64,000 nt of DNA from a virus, in the IMG/VR virus record IMGVR_UViG_3300028573_000014, positions 1 to 64,000 of that record; one strand, given 5' to 3'. The notes under the pieces were generated by a model. It saw nothing but the letters and a program-made list of their open reading frames with translations, made no database searches and was not told the DNA's origin. Shown one piece after another: positions 6,036 to 17,870 of the stretch. The number at the start of each line of letters is the position of its first letter. Position 1 is the first letter of the stretch. The position numbers were made by a program, and so were the translations under genes.

Positions 6036-9000
6036 CTATGCTGCTGCTGGCAGCCATTCCCACGGCGCGAATTGCGCCAATATGTCATTTGTCGTTCCGC
6101 CTGTGCCGACCTGTCCAGTGACTTTAAATACCTGATCGTTAGATAGCGTCAGCCCTGTCACCGGAAGATAAACAGGCGAAGCAGCCATTGTCGTATTTGT
6201 CGATATGCGACAACTCGTTTTTACGCTGCTGCTACTATCGCGTGTAATTAGCACTTCTATGATCATGACCGCGTTAGCGAGAGAGGTGGCGACGGCTGCT
6301 GGCTGATAAATGGGAGTGCCACCGAAATCGACTTCGATCTGCTTGGTTCGAGCGTTATTGGCAAAGGTGATTGTGATGGTAGTGCGAAGCGTGTCACCAT
6401 TATTGACGAGCGTGTTGCCTTTGACTGTATGTGTGAACAGGTCAGTCTTTGTGGTGGTCGAATTGGAGACAGCAGTAACATCAGTGAAGATCATTCCGCC
6501 GACACGCGGAAGGTTTGTCGTCTGCGTGCCCGCTGCGATTGCTACAATGTCGCCAAGATGCACGATCCCGCTGTTTGTGAATATGGCGTAATTCGCTGCA
6601 CCCGTTGTGAGAGATTCAACATACAATCCATATTGCGTTGATACAGTTGCACCGACATTGCCTTTAACGCCGTTTCCAGCATAAAACGCATAATTACTAA
6701 TAGTGCCAGTATAGCTAGCGTTTGTATCAATACGTGCATAGATACCCGCTACGATTGTTATGTTTTTACTGGTCCCAGCGTTGTCGCTAATTGTTGGGAT
6801 AAACAACATCCCAAAGAGAGTATTTAAATTAGCGGTAGGTTTTGCAGTTGCCTGGGCACTAATAATAGGTAATCCGTCAGTACCTTGCAAAATCGTTGGC
6901 GAAAAACTGATGCCAGCCTGATTCGTGACTGTTGCAGAGACAGATACAGCTAACACACCACTCGCCAGACCTGTGCCTGTGACGCTAAATTGTGACGCTG
7001 TTATCGCCGCCGGGGTCGTGCCGCCGATAGCGGGTGGCGTGGTCAGTGCCGTGGTCAGGTCAGCGCTGGCAATTGTGCGCACGCTGACAACGTGACTACC
7101 GTCCTGTGCGAGAAAAGACGTAGCGCCACCCGTTGCACTCAGGTCTTGTCCTGTGCCGCCCTTTGCGGTTGACAGGATGCCTGTCAGAACCGAGATGGCA
7201 AGCGTGCCACCGCCCGCCGCGTTGGTGTGGTTGTGAGTGGAATTTGTGAAGTCAGCAATCGTCGGCGTGGTCAGCGTCTTGTTTGTGAGCGTCTGCGTTG
7301 CTGTGAGTGTGACAAGCGTGTCAGTTACATCAGGCAGCGTGTACGTGCGCGTTGTTGCTGTTGTGATGCTGGATAGTTGAAATTGCGCTTGTTTGGTCGT
7401 ATCGCCATCGTCTTGCAGGGTAAATAGCGTGTCTTTGAGTGTGACGGTATTAGTGTTGCCAATGGTCTTATTGGACAGCGATTCTGTACCCGTTGGGCTG
7501 GTATAATCCGTACCCGCCGCTGCAATGCTCTGTATGCCCGTTGTGGTCGTATTCTTGACGATGCCAGTGCCCAGCGCGCCCATAACCTGAGCGTTGGGTA
7601 CGTTGCTATCGGCAGTCCGCAAAAGGAATTGGGCGGGTAGTGTAGCGGCCTGTGAACCAGTACCAGGGCCAGCCGTTACGCCGCCTGTAAGCTGATTGAT
7701 GCCCGCGCCCTGAAACTTGACGAAAGTGACAGCAGTTACACCGATGGTAATCGCAGATGAATTGGAACACAGGAATGCTGTATCAGCATTAACTGTGCCT
7801 TGCAAGGCGAACGCATACGCCCCGATGAGTTCAGCGCTAGTATTTGCATCTACGGTGCGCGTGAGCACAAAGGATACGCCGACAGCACCCGCTGTAGTGC
7901 AGACGTAGATACCGTTCTGGAACTGTGTTGTCTGATCTTTGACACCGATACGCATTCCGAGCGTAACCGCCACGCCATCCACCGTAAGTACGCCTGTCAA
8001 AACGCCGGTCAGCGTGGCTCCTACGCCCGACGAGCCGTTGACATAAATAGCCGTTGGCAGGGGTGCATTGGTCCACAGAGCGAGGTCGGCTTTCGGGGCG
8101 AGGCCATTGATAGCGTTCTGGACAGCGTTATCGGTGTAAGTCTTCGCTGCCTTTTGTGACGGGATAAGACTATCACTGTTACCAGCAAATGAGCCATCAG
8201 TGGATAGCGATAATCCGGTGTCATTGATTGTGGTTGCGGTAATGTCATCCCACATAGCAAAGTCACCGATCACCGTAGATGGCACGCCTGTAACTGCTCC
8301 ACCCGCCGTGGTTGCATCCCACTGGGTTCCGTTGTAGGTAACAGTGACCGTGCCATAATTGTTGGACAGCACCAGAGTCGAGGCTCCGTTGATGTTGCCC
8401 GATGCAGGCGTTATCGTGATATGGTGAGTAGCAGCATCACCTTTGCCATCATGAATGACATAGGTGACACCCGTGGATGGGGTTGCTGGCAGATTAACCA
8501 CTGTAGCTGCGCCAGACGTTTTGTCAATCGATATAATGTCATCGCTGGTTGCGACTGTGACCGCGCCTGCGGCAGTGACAACCCGTGTCTTGCGCACCTT
8601 GCCAGATTGCGTCGTTTCAATGCCTGGGATAGTGATGTTGTTGCTGTCATCGATGATAACGCCGCTGTTCTGGATAGTGTCCGGCGTTGTACCACCAGGA
8701 TTATCATATCTGGCGATAGCATTGTCAGTCGATGAACCAGGACCAGTGACATTCCCACTGCCGCCTGCACCCTGCACATTGACAAGCTGACGATTGTCCA
8801 TATACGTGTCAGTGTCAAGCACAGTAGTCGCTGTATCTTTGAGGTCATACGACCATGCTGCCGTGCTGCCGGGTGTACACAGTGCCAGCGCTTCATTCAG
8901 GTCATCAACAGTAAGCGCCTGCACCAGAGACACTGGTGTTGAGGCAAACACCTCGGTAGTGGCATAGTCATTCTTAACGAAGATAACTACGCAGCAATGT

Positions 9001-9512
9001 AGGCCAGAGGACGGCACAAAGCTGGTGAGGTCAATGTCATCGCCCTGAAACTCATAGGCGAAGTTGGAGATAATAGGGACCCACTGCCCGATATGGACAA
9101 CCATTGAAGGTTGATCAGTGTTCTGGGAAACACGAAGCGTGGAAAGCTGGTCCTGAGTCGATCCGTCTCCAGCCCCGATAGCCGCAGGGGGATTTTGTAC
9201 TGGGTAGTAGCCCGAAATGACAGCGGCATGAACATCCACGTCATCGATGTAGGGTTCGGTGCTGCCATCGTACTTAATTTTTACATTCAAGCCATCCGTG
9301 AGAGCAGTTGCAAGTTGCTTTGAAGGACCACGTACCAGCGTAGGCGTGGAATAGCCGTTATCCGTCAGAAAACGTACCCAGACTCGTCCTGAGCCGACCC
9401 AGTAGGGATCATTGATATTGCCACTGCCATCTCCCACGATAGCAGTATTCCACTCGATATTGAGGGACTGACGAAAAGCGCCACGTGCGCGACTCTGCAT
9501 TACGTTGCTCAA
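6036..9512 (-). CDS. Tail fibre / receptor-binding protein
   Basis: 1158 residues, starting at TTG 9512 (TTGA overlap with the upstream stop) or at ATG 9500. The N-terminal 250 residues form the tail-attachment part. From about residue 270 the protein is Thr, Ser, Gly and Ala-rich with the short beta repeats typical of trimeric fibres: [21 protein letters not shown], and [11 protein letters not shown], the last like collagen-free fibre tips. The C-terminal 150 residues ([17 protein letters not shown] and after) are a beta-sandwich-like head that probably binds the host surface. This is the most distal structural gene, as expected for a receptor-binding protein. Confidence 0.75.
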   Translation of the reverse strand: MSNVMQSRARGAFRQSLNIEWNTAIVGDGSGNINDPYWVGSGRVWVRFLTDNGYSTPTLVRGPSKQLATALTDGLNVKIKYDGSTEPYIDDVDVHAAVISGYYPVQNPPAAIGAGDGSTQDQLSTLRVSQNTDQPSMVVHIGQWVPIISNFAYEFQGDDIDLTSFVPSSGLHCCVVIFVKNDYATTEVFASTPVSLVQALTVDDLNEALALCTPGSTAAWSYDLKDTATTVLDTDTYMDNRQLVNVQGAGGSGNVTGPGSSTDNAIARYDNPGGTTPDTIQNSGVIIDDSNNITIPGIETTQSGKVRKTRVVTAAGAVTVATSDDIISIDKTSGAATVVNLPATPSTGVTYVIHDGKGDAATHHITITPASGNINGASTLVLSNNYGTVTVTYNGTQWDATTAGGAVTGVPSTVIGDFAMWDDITATTINDTGLSLSTDGSFAGNSDSLIPSQKAAKTYTDNAVQNAINGLAPKADLALWTNAPLPTAIYVNGSSGVGATLTGVLTGVLTVDGVAVTLGMRIGVKDQTTQFQNGIYVCTTAGAVGVSFVLTRTVDANTSAELIGAYAFALQGTVNADTAFLCSNSSAITIGVTAVTFVKFQGAGINQLTGGVTAGPGTGSQAATLPAQFLLRTADSNVPNAQVMGALGTGIVKNTTTTGIQSIAAAGTDYTSPTGTESLSNKTIGNTNTVTLKDTLFTLQDDGDTTKQAQFQLSSITTATTRTYTLPDVTDTLVTLTATQTLTNKTLTTPTIADFTNSTHNHTNAAGGGTLAISVLTGILSTAKGGTGQDLSATGGATSFLAQDGSHVVSVRTIASADLTTALTTPPAIGGTTPAAITASQFSVTGTGLASGVLAVSVSATVTNQAGISFSPTILQGTDGLPIISAQATAKPTANLNTLFGMLFIPTISDNAGTSKNITIVAGIYARIDTNASYTGTISNYAFYAGNGVKGNVGATVSTQYGLYVESLTTGAANYAIFTNSGIVHLGDIVAIAAGTQTTNLPRVGGMIFTDVTAVSNSTTTKTDLFTHTVKGNTLVNNGDTLRTTITITFANNARTKQIEVDFGGTPIYQPAAVATSLANAVMIIEVLITRDSSSSVKTSCRISTNTTMAASPVYLPVTGLTLSNDQVFKVTGQVGTGGTTNDILAQFAPWEWLPAAA

Positions 9513-12500
9513 TTGTAAATATCTCCCGCTGTAATGCTAACGCCCGGTGCGACGCGCGGCTTTTCACCGCTGTTAGCCCATGTCTTGGTGTACCCGCAGG
9601 GGGCATCAAAGACAAATATCTGGCCCTTGTGGCTACCGAGACTACTATCGTTTCGACGAACGCGCAGCACGGCATCACCCGACACATTCTCTATGAAGGT
9701 CCATGTGACCGTACCCGCTCCGGTCAGGTTCTCTGCTACGTACAATTTGCATACACCGCCAACGCTGACAATGACTGCGATCTTCTTGCCCCGTAGCATC
9801 GTGATTTTGTTGGGACCATCGACAATTGCACCGCTGGCAGGCGTAGTAATGGCGGTCAGGCTACCCGTACCGCTCATAATATATAGACAGGTTCCACTCA
9901 CCTCAGTGTCCAGACCGATGACGGCCTGTGGTGTGGACGAACTTCGCTGCGAAGTAGCATCTGAACCAACCTGGAAGTAGGGGATAACGATGCTGGTAGG
10001 GTTCCCGCCCAGACTTGCGGCAAGACTGCTATAGGACCCGCCTAGCGTGCTGGCCTTCAGCACCGTGGCTACCCCTGCTGCATAGCTAACGCCTGTTACG
10101 TTGGCAAGGTCGAAGCCACATTCAACAGGGGGCGATGAGCCAAGATCGAGTGCGCTACCAATGGTAGCCCCATAATCACTGATGAGGCGCACATTGGCGT
10201 TGGCGCTGCTGCCGTAGGTCAGGATAACTTTGCTGACCCAGCACGGTCCACCAGGCGGCAACTGAATAGTCGCGCCCCAGACTTCCATTGTTGTTGAATC
10301 TGTACCGCCCAGATCGACCAGTCCGCCTTCCTGCGGGAAATTATTTACTGTTAGCGAATCGAATGTCAGAACTGGATAAAAGAAAGTAGTGAAATTGCCC
10401 GATGTAAATACACGGCAACTTAGCAAATGGCGCGTTGACGGGAACGTAATCTTACAGGACAGCGGATAACTGTGGTCAGTCGGAGACAGTCCTGAAGTGC
10501 TGCCCTGAAAGCCTAGCCCAGCAGTCCAGCCCAGTGTACCAGTAGGCCAGCGTGCCGGGTTGACACTCCAACCTGCCTGCGAGGCAGTGAAGTCGTAAGT
10601 AACAGTTTGCCCATCCGGGTTGCTGGTATAAACTTCCACACTTCCAGCCACGCCTGCACCGCGTATCTGGGTATAAGCTCCGCTGAAGGTGGCGCTTTTC
10701 GACCATACTGGCGGATGTGCCAGAACATTGGGCGCATAGTACAACACACTGTCTGTACCGTCCTCAGCCAGGATGTATCCGCCGCAAGTGTTGGAAGAAG
10801 GTCCGAGAGGATCAAAGATCGCGTCTCGAATGACAAATGATCCCAGATCGCTTGGCGTAATCCCTATCCATGTAGGGGCAGCCAGCGCAGCGTAATTCTG
10901 CGTTATCCATGCATTTGTATCATCACTGGCCATTACCGTATTACCGTCCAGATGCGTGATTTTTCCCACGGCTGGCTTAAAGCCAGGGGGGAGAACAGGC
11001 AATCCTTCTTCAGGGAATGGCGGCAGAGTCGGTAGTGATGGGAACGGGATAGGCGCGAGTGGCGGCACAGTGTTAGCTACATCAGGCGAAGCTGGTGGCA
11101 CCAGTCCTGCTGGCGCATCCAGAACAACCCGACGATAGACCACACGCACTTTGCGAGTGCCATCATTGGCAGTCTGATAACTCACACTCTTCACAAACCA
11201 GAAGGTCGAGGTGTCGAAAACGATGCGATTGACACCATTGGTTCCCACCACGGTGCTATCAATCGTCCAGGTGTACAGCTCTGACTTGGAGGGAATGAGA
11301 AAGTCGTAACCATCAGGATGGTCGATGGTCAGTTCTTCCACGAAGTTCTGGACTGCAAAGTACGTTCCGCAGCGCTGACAAACTTCCAACTGCGACTCGA
11401 CAGGATTCCCGTTCTTCAATATCTGGTCGGTCAAATTAGCGCTGCCCTGTGCTTCGCCAAATGTGATGTAAGCCTTGTATGCCTGAACAGTCGATCCGTT
11501 CTGGCTTGCGCCAGTCATGTCTACGCGACCAATGGTATTGTCGTAGCTCACGGTATGATTGACTGCTACACCGTCGGAGATAGCCCCGACTCCAGCGGTA
11601 AAGTTAGCAATAACAGGCAGTGCTGCAAATTCAGCATCGGTTAGATACTGCGCATCGCGGCAGCCAAAGATTCGACCATCTGGCGCAAACTCCAACGCAC
11701 CGTTCACCTGCGCCAGCAAGTTGTTGCAGATGTCGAGTACATTGTTGCCCTTGAAGGGAATCGCAGGCAGTTCAAAGTCCTCGGTGAGCAGTTCAGTATC
11801 GAAGTCGAGATCGCAGAGCGTGGCAACGGTGCTATGTCGCGTAAGAACATGCCAGACAGATCGCCGCGGGACGGCAAACCATATCTGGTCCCACACTGAA
11901 GGCGAACTCTGATTGATGATCATAAGCAACTGCTGGATGAGATAGGCCATGCGTGCCCCGACTCCAGCCAGTGAGAATGTTACATCCGAGGTCGTACTAT
12001 AAGTCTTGTCGCCTTTGATATTGCCGTTTTCACTGACAAACCAACCGATGAACTCAATATTGTTATCGGTTAGTCCGCCGTAAGTGTTCCCGTAGACCTC
12101 ATCTGAGCGCCACAGCACCGCAGGCGTTCCAGGCAGAATGTCATCCACGCCAGCAAACGCAGGCAGCGTGGCTGTATAGTTTTGCGTCCATGCCGCTGCA
12201 TTTTGCAGATTATCAAAGGATACATTCGGGGGATGATCGGCATCATGAATCTTGATCCCGAACTGCCGTTCAATGAATACACCATCGCTCTGGGTAACGA
12301 GCAGTGTGCCCCAGGTCTCACCCCACTCCGCGCAGGCTGCCGGATCAATGTCTACGGTAACAGTCGGGCTGGACAGCGATCCACTGATCACTGTAGCGAT
12401 GCCAGACCGGAATGAGTAGAGATAAGCCGTGATCGTTTCGCCTGCCTGCTCGACTTTGGCAGTGATATGCAGGTTCATGCGAAATTTGCCAGTGATAGGA

Positions 12501-13003
12501 TCGGGCGTTCCCGCATAGCAGGTCTGCAATCCTGTGACACGTGGCAGCATATCCTGATAAGCCAGTGTCGTGTCTTTATACTGCACAATGGCGGGCACAG
12601 TACCAACCGGGCGGGAAAGACGGTTCAGGATCTCGAATTCGTCCAGCACCCAGAAGTAGTAGTCGTCTGATACAGGCGCATTGGTGATATTACAGGTAAT
12701 GACTGACGAGGTGGGAATCAGACGAATACGCCCGTGAAACAGCCGCTCCTGAAGCGCTGAGTATTTCAGATCGTTGGTCGAACCAATGATGAGGGTCATG
12801 CCGTCCATCACATCGGTATAAGAACCGACGGTGACATTATCGTAATTGAACTGATACCAGGGGAAAGGGGATGGCAGGTTGCCGCTGACCTGACCTGCGA
12901 ACACCACACGCTGGCTGAAAAATGACACGTTAACCTGGCCTGCGTAGCGTCCAGAGCGCAGGAGATTGTACTGGTCAGTGGTCAGCGGTTCGTTGAAGGC
13001 CAT
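9509..13003 (-). CDS. Tail tip / baseplate hub protein with long C-terminal extension
   Basis: 1164 residues. The N-terminal half looks like the tail-associated hub proteins that follow the distal tail protein in siphophages, with successive beta domains and a CQRCGTYFA motif near residue 540. A Pro-rich hinge (about residues 640-690, with [18 protein letters not shown]) divides it from a C-terminal half of repeated beta modules likely to form a tip fibre or carbohydrate-binding part. Gene order (tape measure, distal tail, this gene, fibre) supports the call. No peptidase motif was recognised. Confidence 0.65.
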   Translation of the reverse strand: MAFNEPLTTDQYNLLRSGRYAGQVNVSFFSQRVVFAGQVSGNLPSPFPWYQFNYDNVTVGSYTDVMDGMTLIIGSTNDLKYSALQERLFHGRIRLIPTSSVITCNITNAPVSDDYYFWVLDEFEILNRLSRPVGTVPAIVQYKDTTLAYQDMLPRVTGLQTCYAGTPDPITGKFRMNLHITAKVEQAGETITAYLYSFRSGIATVISGSLSSPTVTVDIDPAACAEWGETWGTLLVTQSDGVFIERQFGIKIHDADHPPNVSFDNLQNAAAWTQNYTATLPAFAGVDDILPGTPAVLWRSDEVYGNTYGGLTDNNIEFIGWFVSENGNIKGDKTYSTTSDVTFSLAGVGARMAYLIQQLLMIINQSSPSVWDQIWFAVPRRSVWHVLTRHSTVATLCDLDFDTELLTEDFELPAIPFKGNNVLDICNNLLAQVNGALEFAPDGRIFGCRDAQYLTDAEFAALPVIANFTAGVGAISDGVAVNHTVSYDNTIGRVDMTGASQNGSTVQAYKAYITFGEAQGSANLTDQILKNGNPVESQLEVCQRCGTYFAVQNFVEELTIDHPDGYDFLIPSKSELYTWTIDSTVVGTNGVNRIVFDTSTFWFVKSVSYQTANDGTRKVRVVYRRVVLDAPAGLVPPASPDVANTVPPLAPIPFPSLPTLPPFPEEGLPVLPPGFKPAVGKITHLDGNTVMASDDTNAWITQNYAALAAPTWIGITPSDLGSFVIRDAIFDPLGPSSNTCGGYILAEDGTDSVLYYAPNVLAHPPVWSKSATFSGAYTQIRGAGVAGSVEVYTSNPDGQTVTYDFTASQAGWSVNPARWPTGTLGWTAGLGFQGSTSGLSPTDHSYPLSCKITFPSTRHLLSCRVFTSGNFTTFFYPVLTFDSLTVNNFPQEGGLVDLGGTDSTTMEVWGATIQLPPGGPCWVSKVILTYGSSANANVRLISDYGATIGSALDLGSSPPVECGFDLANVTGVSYAAGVATVLKASTLGGSYSSLAASLGGNPTSIVIPYFQVGSDATSQRSSSTPQAVIGLDTEVSGTCLYIMSGTGSLTAITTPASGAIVDGPNKITMLRGKKIAVIVSVGGVCKLYVAENLTGAGTVTWTFIENVSGDAVLRVRRNDSSLGSHKGQIFVFDAPCGYTKTWANSGEKPRVAPGVSITAGDIYN

Positions 13004-13428
13004 TAGCTCAGTTGCACCAATCTGGTATAGGATAAAGTGAAGGTTTTGAAGGCAGGAGCCATCTGTTTGCCCTGATTTGGCAACTGCTCAATTTTCAGGA
13101 TAGCGTTATAGACATGCCAGACGTTGGGATTTTCCTGTCTGAATTCCGCTGTAACAAACGACCAGTATTTATCGCTGTTGATATTGTGGAAGATGTAATA
13201 GAACTGCGCCTCGGTAACGTATCCCCACACCGGTTTGGCAGACGAGAAGCCTGCATAATAGAACGAACCATCGGTGTTGGTCTTTTCCTGACCCAACATA
13301 AATGATCCGTAGATCACTGGCGCAAGAAATGGCACGTCTCCCGCAGGTGTAATAGATTCCCATGCCGCCAGTCCTGCTGCGTTGTTATAGCCCACGGCTA
13401 TTTTGGAGTTAGCGTATTGATAACTCAT
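13003..13428 (-). CDS. Distal tail-like protein
   Basis: 141 residues between tape measure and hub genes, with 1- to 4-nt overlaps on both sides. Mostly beta and rich in aromatic residues (FYYAGFSSAKPVWGYV). In siphophages this slot is filled by the distal tail protein that links tube to tip; the assignment is by position only, and a minor tail protein is equally possible. Confidence 0.5.
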   Translation of the reverse strand: MSYQYANSKIAVGYNNAAGLAAWESITPAGDVPFLAPVIYGSFMLGQEKTNTDGSFYYAGFSSAKPVWGYVTEAQFYYIFHNINSDKYWSFVTAEFRQENPNVWHVYNAILKIEQLPNQGKQMAPAFKTFTLSYTRLVQLS

Positions 13429-16325
13429 TGGCCTTTTGTCCAGTTCTGTAGCATTGCAGCTACGGCATCGGCATTGGCCTGCGGGTCGGAGACACCCTGA
13501 ATGGTAATGCTAATAGGTCCAAGATTATTGTTGTTCTGAGGTGCTTGCACGTTACCACCTTGCAGGGGGGTGACATAAGCCGCACCGCCGCCGACGCGGT
13601 AAGAGCGTCCAGCGATATTGAGCGTTTCATCCTGACCTGCTTCGCTCATCACGAAGCCCTGGCCTGCACTAAAATCACCGCCGCCAGCAAACTCCGAGAA
13701 AGTGGAATGGCCCGCATAACTTGTTCCGCCGCCAGTAGCACCGCCGCTAGCGCCTGTGAGAACATCCAACTCCTGTTGAAGGAGTGCCATCCGCGCATTG
13801 TAATTTTCCTGATAGAGCGTAAGTTCACGGTTCAGATTTACGCCAATCTGGGTCAGCTTGGCCTGTTCAGCCGTGTCCAGATCTTCCTGCTGGCGCTGCG
13901 CCCATGTGTTGAGGTCACGAGTTTTGCGATCCTCGTTGGTATTTTCCTGATCAATGGCTCGATTGGCAGCCACCTGATCCGCTTCGACCTTGCGCTGCTC
14001 AGCCGTGATCTGCGCCGTCTCCTGATTCTTGATCGACGTGTTCAATGCATCCTGCTGCTGCTGAAGATGCTGTTGAAGCAATGCTTCCTGATTGGAATAG
14101 GAATTAACCTCATCCTGTTCCTGCTGTTGGAGTTGGAGGTGAAGCTGAGCCAGTTTGTTATCATAACTGGTGTTTTCAGTCGCCTCTTTATCCTTTTCGG
14201 CCTGCTGATCCTGATACAGCTTCTCGAAGTTGCCATTGAGAACATCATCCTGCTCGGACTGCATCGCGTTCTGGCGAATACTAGCGAGAGTCTGTTCATG
14301 GGTCAGTTCATCGGAAACTTCGCTATCGTGCTCTTTAACAACCAGGTCTGACATCTTCTGCTGCTCTTTGAGAAGATCGTCAGCCTGAGTATTGTGATTG
14401 TCTTGAATAAGTTTCGCGGAATCTTCCTGATATTTAGTCTGGTCGTCCGCAAGCTGATTTAAGTAAGCATTCCAGGCATCTTCATCCTTCTGAGAAGCGC
14501 TGGTGCGTATATCTGCGATCTTGTCAGCAGAAGCCTGAACAATATCTTCTTCTTTGCGAGTGCCATCCGTAACAATTTTTTGGAGATTGGCGCTGCCCTG
14601 ATTTACTGCATCCTGATATGCCTGGTCAGCTTTCGTCTTGGCATCAGACACTTGCTGCGTGTACTGATCTTCTGTCGATGTCAGTTGCTGGAGAACTGCC
14701 GTGCGCTCTTTGTCGGCCTCGGCAGCAGCCTTGCTAGCATCTGCAAGGTCTTGCTCATGCTGCGCCCAGTCATCTGCTGCCTGCCCCGCCGGGATAACAA
14801 CATCGGTCAGGTGCTGTTGGGCATATCTGTTATCATCCAGCGCTTTGTTGTTAGCAGCAATGGCATCGGTGGTCGCTTTGGATGTGTCATTGATCTGGGC
14901 AAGTTGATCATGCTGCGCCTGAAGATTCGTCTGCTCTTCTTTAAGCTGTGCGAGTTTCCCCTGAGCCTGCTCAGCAGTAAGCCCATCCAATGACTGATTA
15001 ATCTGCTCTTGATCCGCCAGCTTCTGAGCAGCTTGCGTATGATTGTAGATGGCATCAGCGGCTTTGTTCGACCCACCCTGGATTGCCAGAAACGCATTAG
15101 TATCTGTTTCCTGCATCGCCTCAACACTGGTGTTGAGCTTATCCACAGCGTCCTGAGCATCCTTGTAGCCTTTAGTGCCTTTGGCTTGCGAGGCTGCACC
15201 GACTTCTTGTTCATTGCCAGCGACATCCTCAGCGTTACTGGCCTTCTGGAATTCCTGTGCCTTAGCCTTGAGTTGATCCTCTGTGGTTCCAGGATCGGCA
15301 TAGGGGCGAATAGCATCTTCTAGAAGTTTAGTTTGGCCGGCCTGAAGGTCTTTGACTTTCTGCTGATTATCAGAGATCGTCTGCTGGTTATCATTGAGGT
15401 CCTGAGTAGCCTGAGTAGTGTTTTCATGCGATATCTTAGCAAACTGATCTTCCTCAGTAACCTGACGTTCTAGCCCTGAAGCAGCCAGGTCTGCCTGTTC
15501 CTGCAAAGTATGCAGCACTGCAATAAGACCGATAATTGCAGTAGCAACCGCAGCCACAGGAAGGGCAACACCTGCGATGCCAGCCAGCGGCACTTCCATT
15601 GCAACCAGACCTTCAGTGAAGCCTGGGATCAGCCCACCAGTTTCAACCAGCTTGTCATTGAGACCAACAAAAGCATCCTGAACTTCCTGGATACCGCGCT
15701 GGATAAAGAGAACGTCTGCGCCACCGGTGAGCGGACCGGCCAACCCTGGCGCACCTGCTAATCTTGCCAGACCACCTGCGGCACGCGCACCTCGCCCGAT
15801 AGCAAGAGGATTGCCAATACCGCCGCCGCCACCTTCACTATCATCTTCAGCGGGTCCAATGAGACCGCCTTCTGCACCATAGCCAATATCACCAGGTTGG
15901 GATAATCCAGGCGTGTAGGACCCAGTAGGTGAACTAGCTAACTGCTGCTGGACCGCAGCCTGCTGTTCAGCTTCAGCACGATAAGCATCTGCCAGCGCAT
16001 TGATCTGGTCGATTTGCTTTTGCGTGGTGTCGATGGATTTGTTCTGCTCATCATCAAATGTCTGCCATGCATCAGACTGAGCACGAAACGAATCAGCCAG
16101 TGAGTTGATCTGCTGCATTTCCTGATCAACCACGGCTTGAAGATCGTTGACCGATTGAGCAACCTGATTGCTGCTCTGGTCAACGGCATCAGAAAAGGCT
16201 TTAGGCGCGGCTGAGGCACGCTGAAAGGCATCTGCAATCTGGTCCAGACTTGCAGCAGCCTGATCATCGCCTGTAACCTGAATCTGGATGCTTTCCAGAA
16301 TCTGCCGTACAGTCTGATCTGCCAT
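13425..16325 (-). CDS. Tape measure protein
   Basis: 966 residues. Long Gln, Asp, Ala and Lys-rich coiled coil (about residues 60-130 and 280-850) broken by a Gly/Ala hydrophobic stretch (about 240-275, IAGVALPVAAVATAIIGLIAVL) that fits the membrane-active part of tape measures. The C-terminal 60 residues include an Asn-rich stretch and SITIQGVSDPQANADAV, a motif common at tape-measure ends. It sets tail length and may help DNA cross the membrane. At the usual 0.15 nm per residue it predicts a tail near 145 nm. It follows the frameshifted chaperone genes, as is standard. Confidence 0.85.
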   Translation of the reverse strand: MADQTVRQILESIQIQVTGDDQAAASLDQIADAFQRASAAPKAFSDAVDQSSNQVAQSVNDLQAVVDQEMQQINSLADSFRAQSDAWQTFDDEQNKSIDTTQKQIDQINALADAYRAEAEQQAAVQQQLASSPTGSYTPGLSQPGDIGYGAEGGLIGPAEDDSEGGGGGIGNPLAIGRGARAAGGLARLAGAPGLAGPLTGGADVLFIQRGIQEVQDAFVGLNDKLVETGGLIPGFTEGLVAMEVPLAGIAGVALPVAAVATAIIGLIAVLHTLQEQADLAASGLERQVTEEDQFAKISHENTTQATQDLNDNQQTISDNQQKVKDLQAGQTKLLEDAIRPYADPGTTEDQLKAKAQEFQKASNAEDVAGNEQEVGAASQAKGTKGYKDAQDAVDKLNTSVEAMQETDTNAFLAIQGGSNKAADAIYNHTQAAQKLADQEQINQSLDGLTAEQAQGKLAQLKEEQTNLQAQHDQLAQINDTSKATTDAIAANNKALDDNRYAQQHLTDVVIPAGQAADDWAQHEQDLADASKAAAEADKERTAVLQQLTSTEDQYTQQVSDAKTKADQAYQDAVNQGSANLQKIVTDGTRKEEDIVQASADKIADIRTSASQKDEDAWNAYLNQLADDQTKYQEDSAKLIQDNHNTQADDLLKEQQKMSDLVVKEHDSEVSDELTHEQTLASIRQNAMQSEQDDVLNGNFEKLYQDQQAEKDKEATENTSYDNKLAQLHLQLQQQEQDEVNSYSNQEALLQQHLQQQQDALNTSIKNQETAQITAEQRKVEADQVAANRAIDQENTNEDRKTRDLNTWAQRQQEDLDTAEQAKLTQIGVNLNRELTLYQENYNARMALLQQELDVLTGASGGATGGGTSYAGHSTFSEFAGGGDFSAGQGFVMSEAGQDETLNIAGRSYRVGGGAAYVTPLQGGNVQAPQNNNNLGPISITIQGVSDPQANADAVAAMLQNWTKGQ

Positions 16326-16328
16326 TAA

Positions 16329-17002
16329 CTAAAACGCTCCCTTATAATCTGCCGCGCGTGGTCCCATCTCCTCAAGATCCTCGTCTTCAATGAGGCCATG
16401 AGCTTTCGACCACTTCCGATAGTTCACCTGTCTGTCCATCAGCATGATGTCATCCATCAATGCCTCGTCCTGATCTTCCAGACCACCTCTCCGAGGCCAC
16501 ATTTGAAAGCGGTCCAGGAAGAAATAGGCTAGCTTAACTTCATTCTCATCACTGTGGAATTTGGCTTCAATGTCCACAGGTTCCGGCGCATCATCGCTCA
16601 GTGGCTCTGGGTTGAGGACCCCGCTTCCGACGTACCGCTTGACGATATTGCGGATACTATTTTTTTTTCAGCGTCCACCGTTGAATAGCCGTTCAATGCT
16701 GGGACGCGCATTTCCAGTAGTTCGCACAACTTTTCATCAGTCTGTGCAATGAATTTCAGGAATATTTCCAGCGTGGCGGCATCACCCGCAAAAGCAGTCA
16801 TCTTCGCAAAATCGAAGTTTTCACACTTCACGATCTGCGTGATGAAGAAGCCAAAGATAGTGATATAGCGCTTATAGAAGGGGGTTTCATCCCCCGCTGG
16901 CTTCAGCGATACCCACACCTGCCGCCTCACCTGCCCGTCCAAAATGGTTGGACGGGCAAGTTCGATGCGGATGTCACCGTACTCGATGGTATCCGTTTGC
17001 AT
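16329..17002 (-). CDS. Tail assembly chaperone, -1 frameshift fusion (GT type)
   Basis: Predicted product of a -1 ribosomal frameshift. Reading starts at ATG 17002, runs 114 codons to the slippery run at 16661-16667, slips back one base and continues through 110 more codons to the stop at 16329, giving about 224 residues. I checked the -1 frame base by base from the A run to the downstream open frame and found no stop. The added part is acidic and Trp/Arg-containing (FQMWPRRGGLEDQD). In lambda-like phages gpGT recruits the major tail protein to the tape measure. A separate start at GTG 16577 exists but has no strong ribosome site. Confidence 0.75.
16598..17002 (-). CDS. Tail assembly chaperone, unshifted form (G type)
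   Basis: 134 residues from ATG 17002, one base after the major tail protein stop; a TTG at 17026 would extend it into that gene but is less likely. GGAG lies about 10 bp upstream. The protein is a mixed alpha/beta domain (residues 1-110) with a short Ser-rich end after the slip site. It is the abundant partner of the frameshifted form and coats the tape measure during tail assembly. Confidence 0.7.
   Translation of the reverse strand: MQTDTIEYGDIRIELARPTILDGQVRRQVWVSLKPAGDETPFYKRYITIFGFFITQIVKCENFDFAKMTAFAGDAATLEIFLKFIAQTDEKLCELLEMRVPALNGYSTVDAEKKIVSAISSSGTSEAGSSTQSH
16660..16669 (-). promoter_or_regulatory. Slippery sequence for -1 frameshifting
   Basis: On the minus strand the codons read GAA AAA AAA ATA, a run of nine A (plus-strand T run 16660-16668) that contains the classic A-AAA-AAA heptamer in the correct register. 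Both lysine anticodons can re-pair after a -1 slip. It sits 20 codons before the stop of the short form. Confidence 0.75.
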
Positions 17003-17003
17003 C

Positions 17004-17870
17004 CTACAAAAACTCCACTTGGGCAATCAACCGCAGGCCAGCCGTTGGCACAGACCCGAAGTCGAACTGGTAGTTCGTGCTCACCAGTGTCACCGTCGGT
17101 GTCACCAACACGCCATCCTTACGAGTGACGTTCGGATAGCCTGGGGCCAGCAAACCGCTGCCAGGGATCGCGCTCTGAGGCAGGTTGAACACCGAAGCAA
17201 TGCCGTCGGCCTTCCAGCCGTAGTACATCGCCTTGTTCGGGCTGCTGAACGGGAACTCAACACCATTGCTGGTCTTGAAATTCGAGGACGTGATCGCCAG
17301 ACCGTTCGGCAATATGCTCGACGGGTTGCAGATCACATGGCGCTTCCAGTCGGTGATCTTCTTTTCCGCCATGCCGTCAGACGACATGGGGACTGCTTTC
17401 ACCTTCGGGAAGAGAACGCCGTCCCAGTTACCCTGACCCTGGCTTGCCTGGTCCTTCGAGATTGACAGCCGCTGCATGAGCAGAGCGCCATCAATGTAGG
17501 CTGGCAGATAGGGCTGGATAACACCGAACGAAAGGTTGCCCTCAGCGACCACGGCTGTGGTCTGCGTGAGTGCGTCCAGCGTGAGGTCGGAGACACTACC
17601 AACAATGTCGAAACTCGGCAGTGTTTGTTGTGGCTCAACGATCTGACCCTGAACCTGATCTTCGCCCGTGCCCAGAAGAACCAATGGTTCTATGGCCTTA
17701 TAGGCTGCGGTTTTCACGCCGGACATGAAGTAACCGGCCTGCCCATTGTTGGGTCCAGGCACAAGCGTACCCGTTGCTCCGGCAAAGTATCCGTCCTGGT
17801 CGAGCGGAATGAACCATGCGATTCGGAATCCGCCCGACAGGACCTTGATAACGTTGTCAATTGCTGGCAT
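17004..17870 (-). CDS. Major tail protein
   Basis: 288 residues, immediately before the chaperone pair. Mixed beta composition with a Gly/Pro-rich start (WFIPLDQDGYFAGATGTLVPG) and the long strands expected of a tail-tube subunit, and it ends with a C-terminal segment rich in Val and Thr (DGVLVTPTVTLVSTNYQFDF). Six copies per ring would build the tube. Order and size are the evidence; no motif is unique to this family. TAA of the preceding gene abuts its ATG. Confidence 0.7.
   Translation of the reverse strand: MPAIDNVIKVLSGGFRIAWFIPLDQDGYFAGATGTLVPGPNNGQAGYFMSGVKTAAYKAIEPLVLLGTGEDQVQGQIVEPQQTLPSFDIVGSVSDLTLDALTQTTAVVAEGNLSFGVIQPYLPAYIDGALLMQRLSISKDQASQGQGNWDGVLFPKVKAVPMSSDGMAEKKITDWKRHVICNPSSILPNGLAITSSNFKTSNGVEFPFSSPNKAMYYGWKADGIASVFNLPQSAIPGSGLLAPGYPNVTRKDGVLVTPTVTLVSTNYQFDFGSVPTAGLRLIAQVEFL

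Noticed and set aside
13545-14351. 268-codon plus-strand open frame
   Set aside because: Complement of the tape-measure coiled coil; Leu/Ile-rich nonsense expected from the reverse of Gln/Glu/Asp codons, not a membrane protein.
16660-16668. Homopolymer of nine T as a sequencing error that breaks one gene
   Set aside because: Possible, but the register, the position after the major tail protein and before the tape measure, and the length of both parts match known frameshift pairs.
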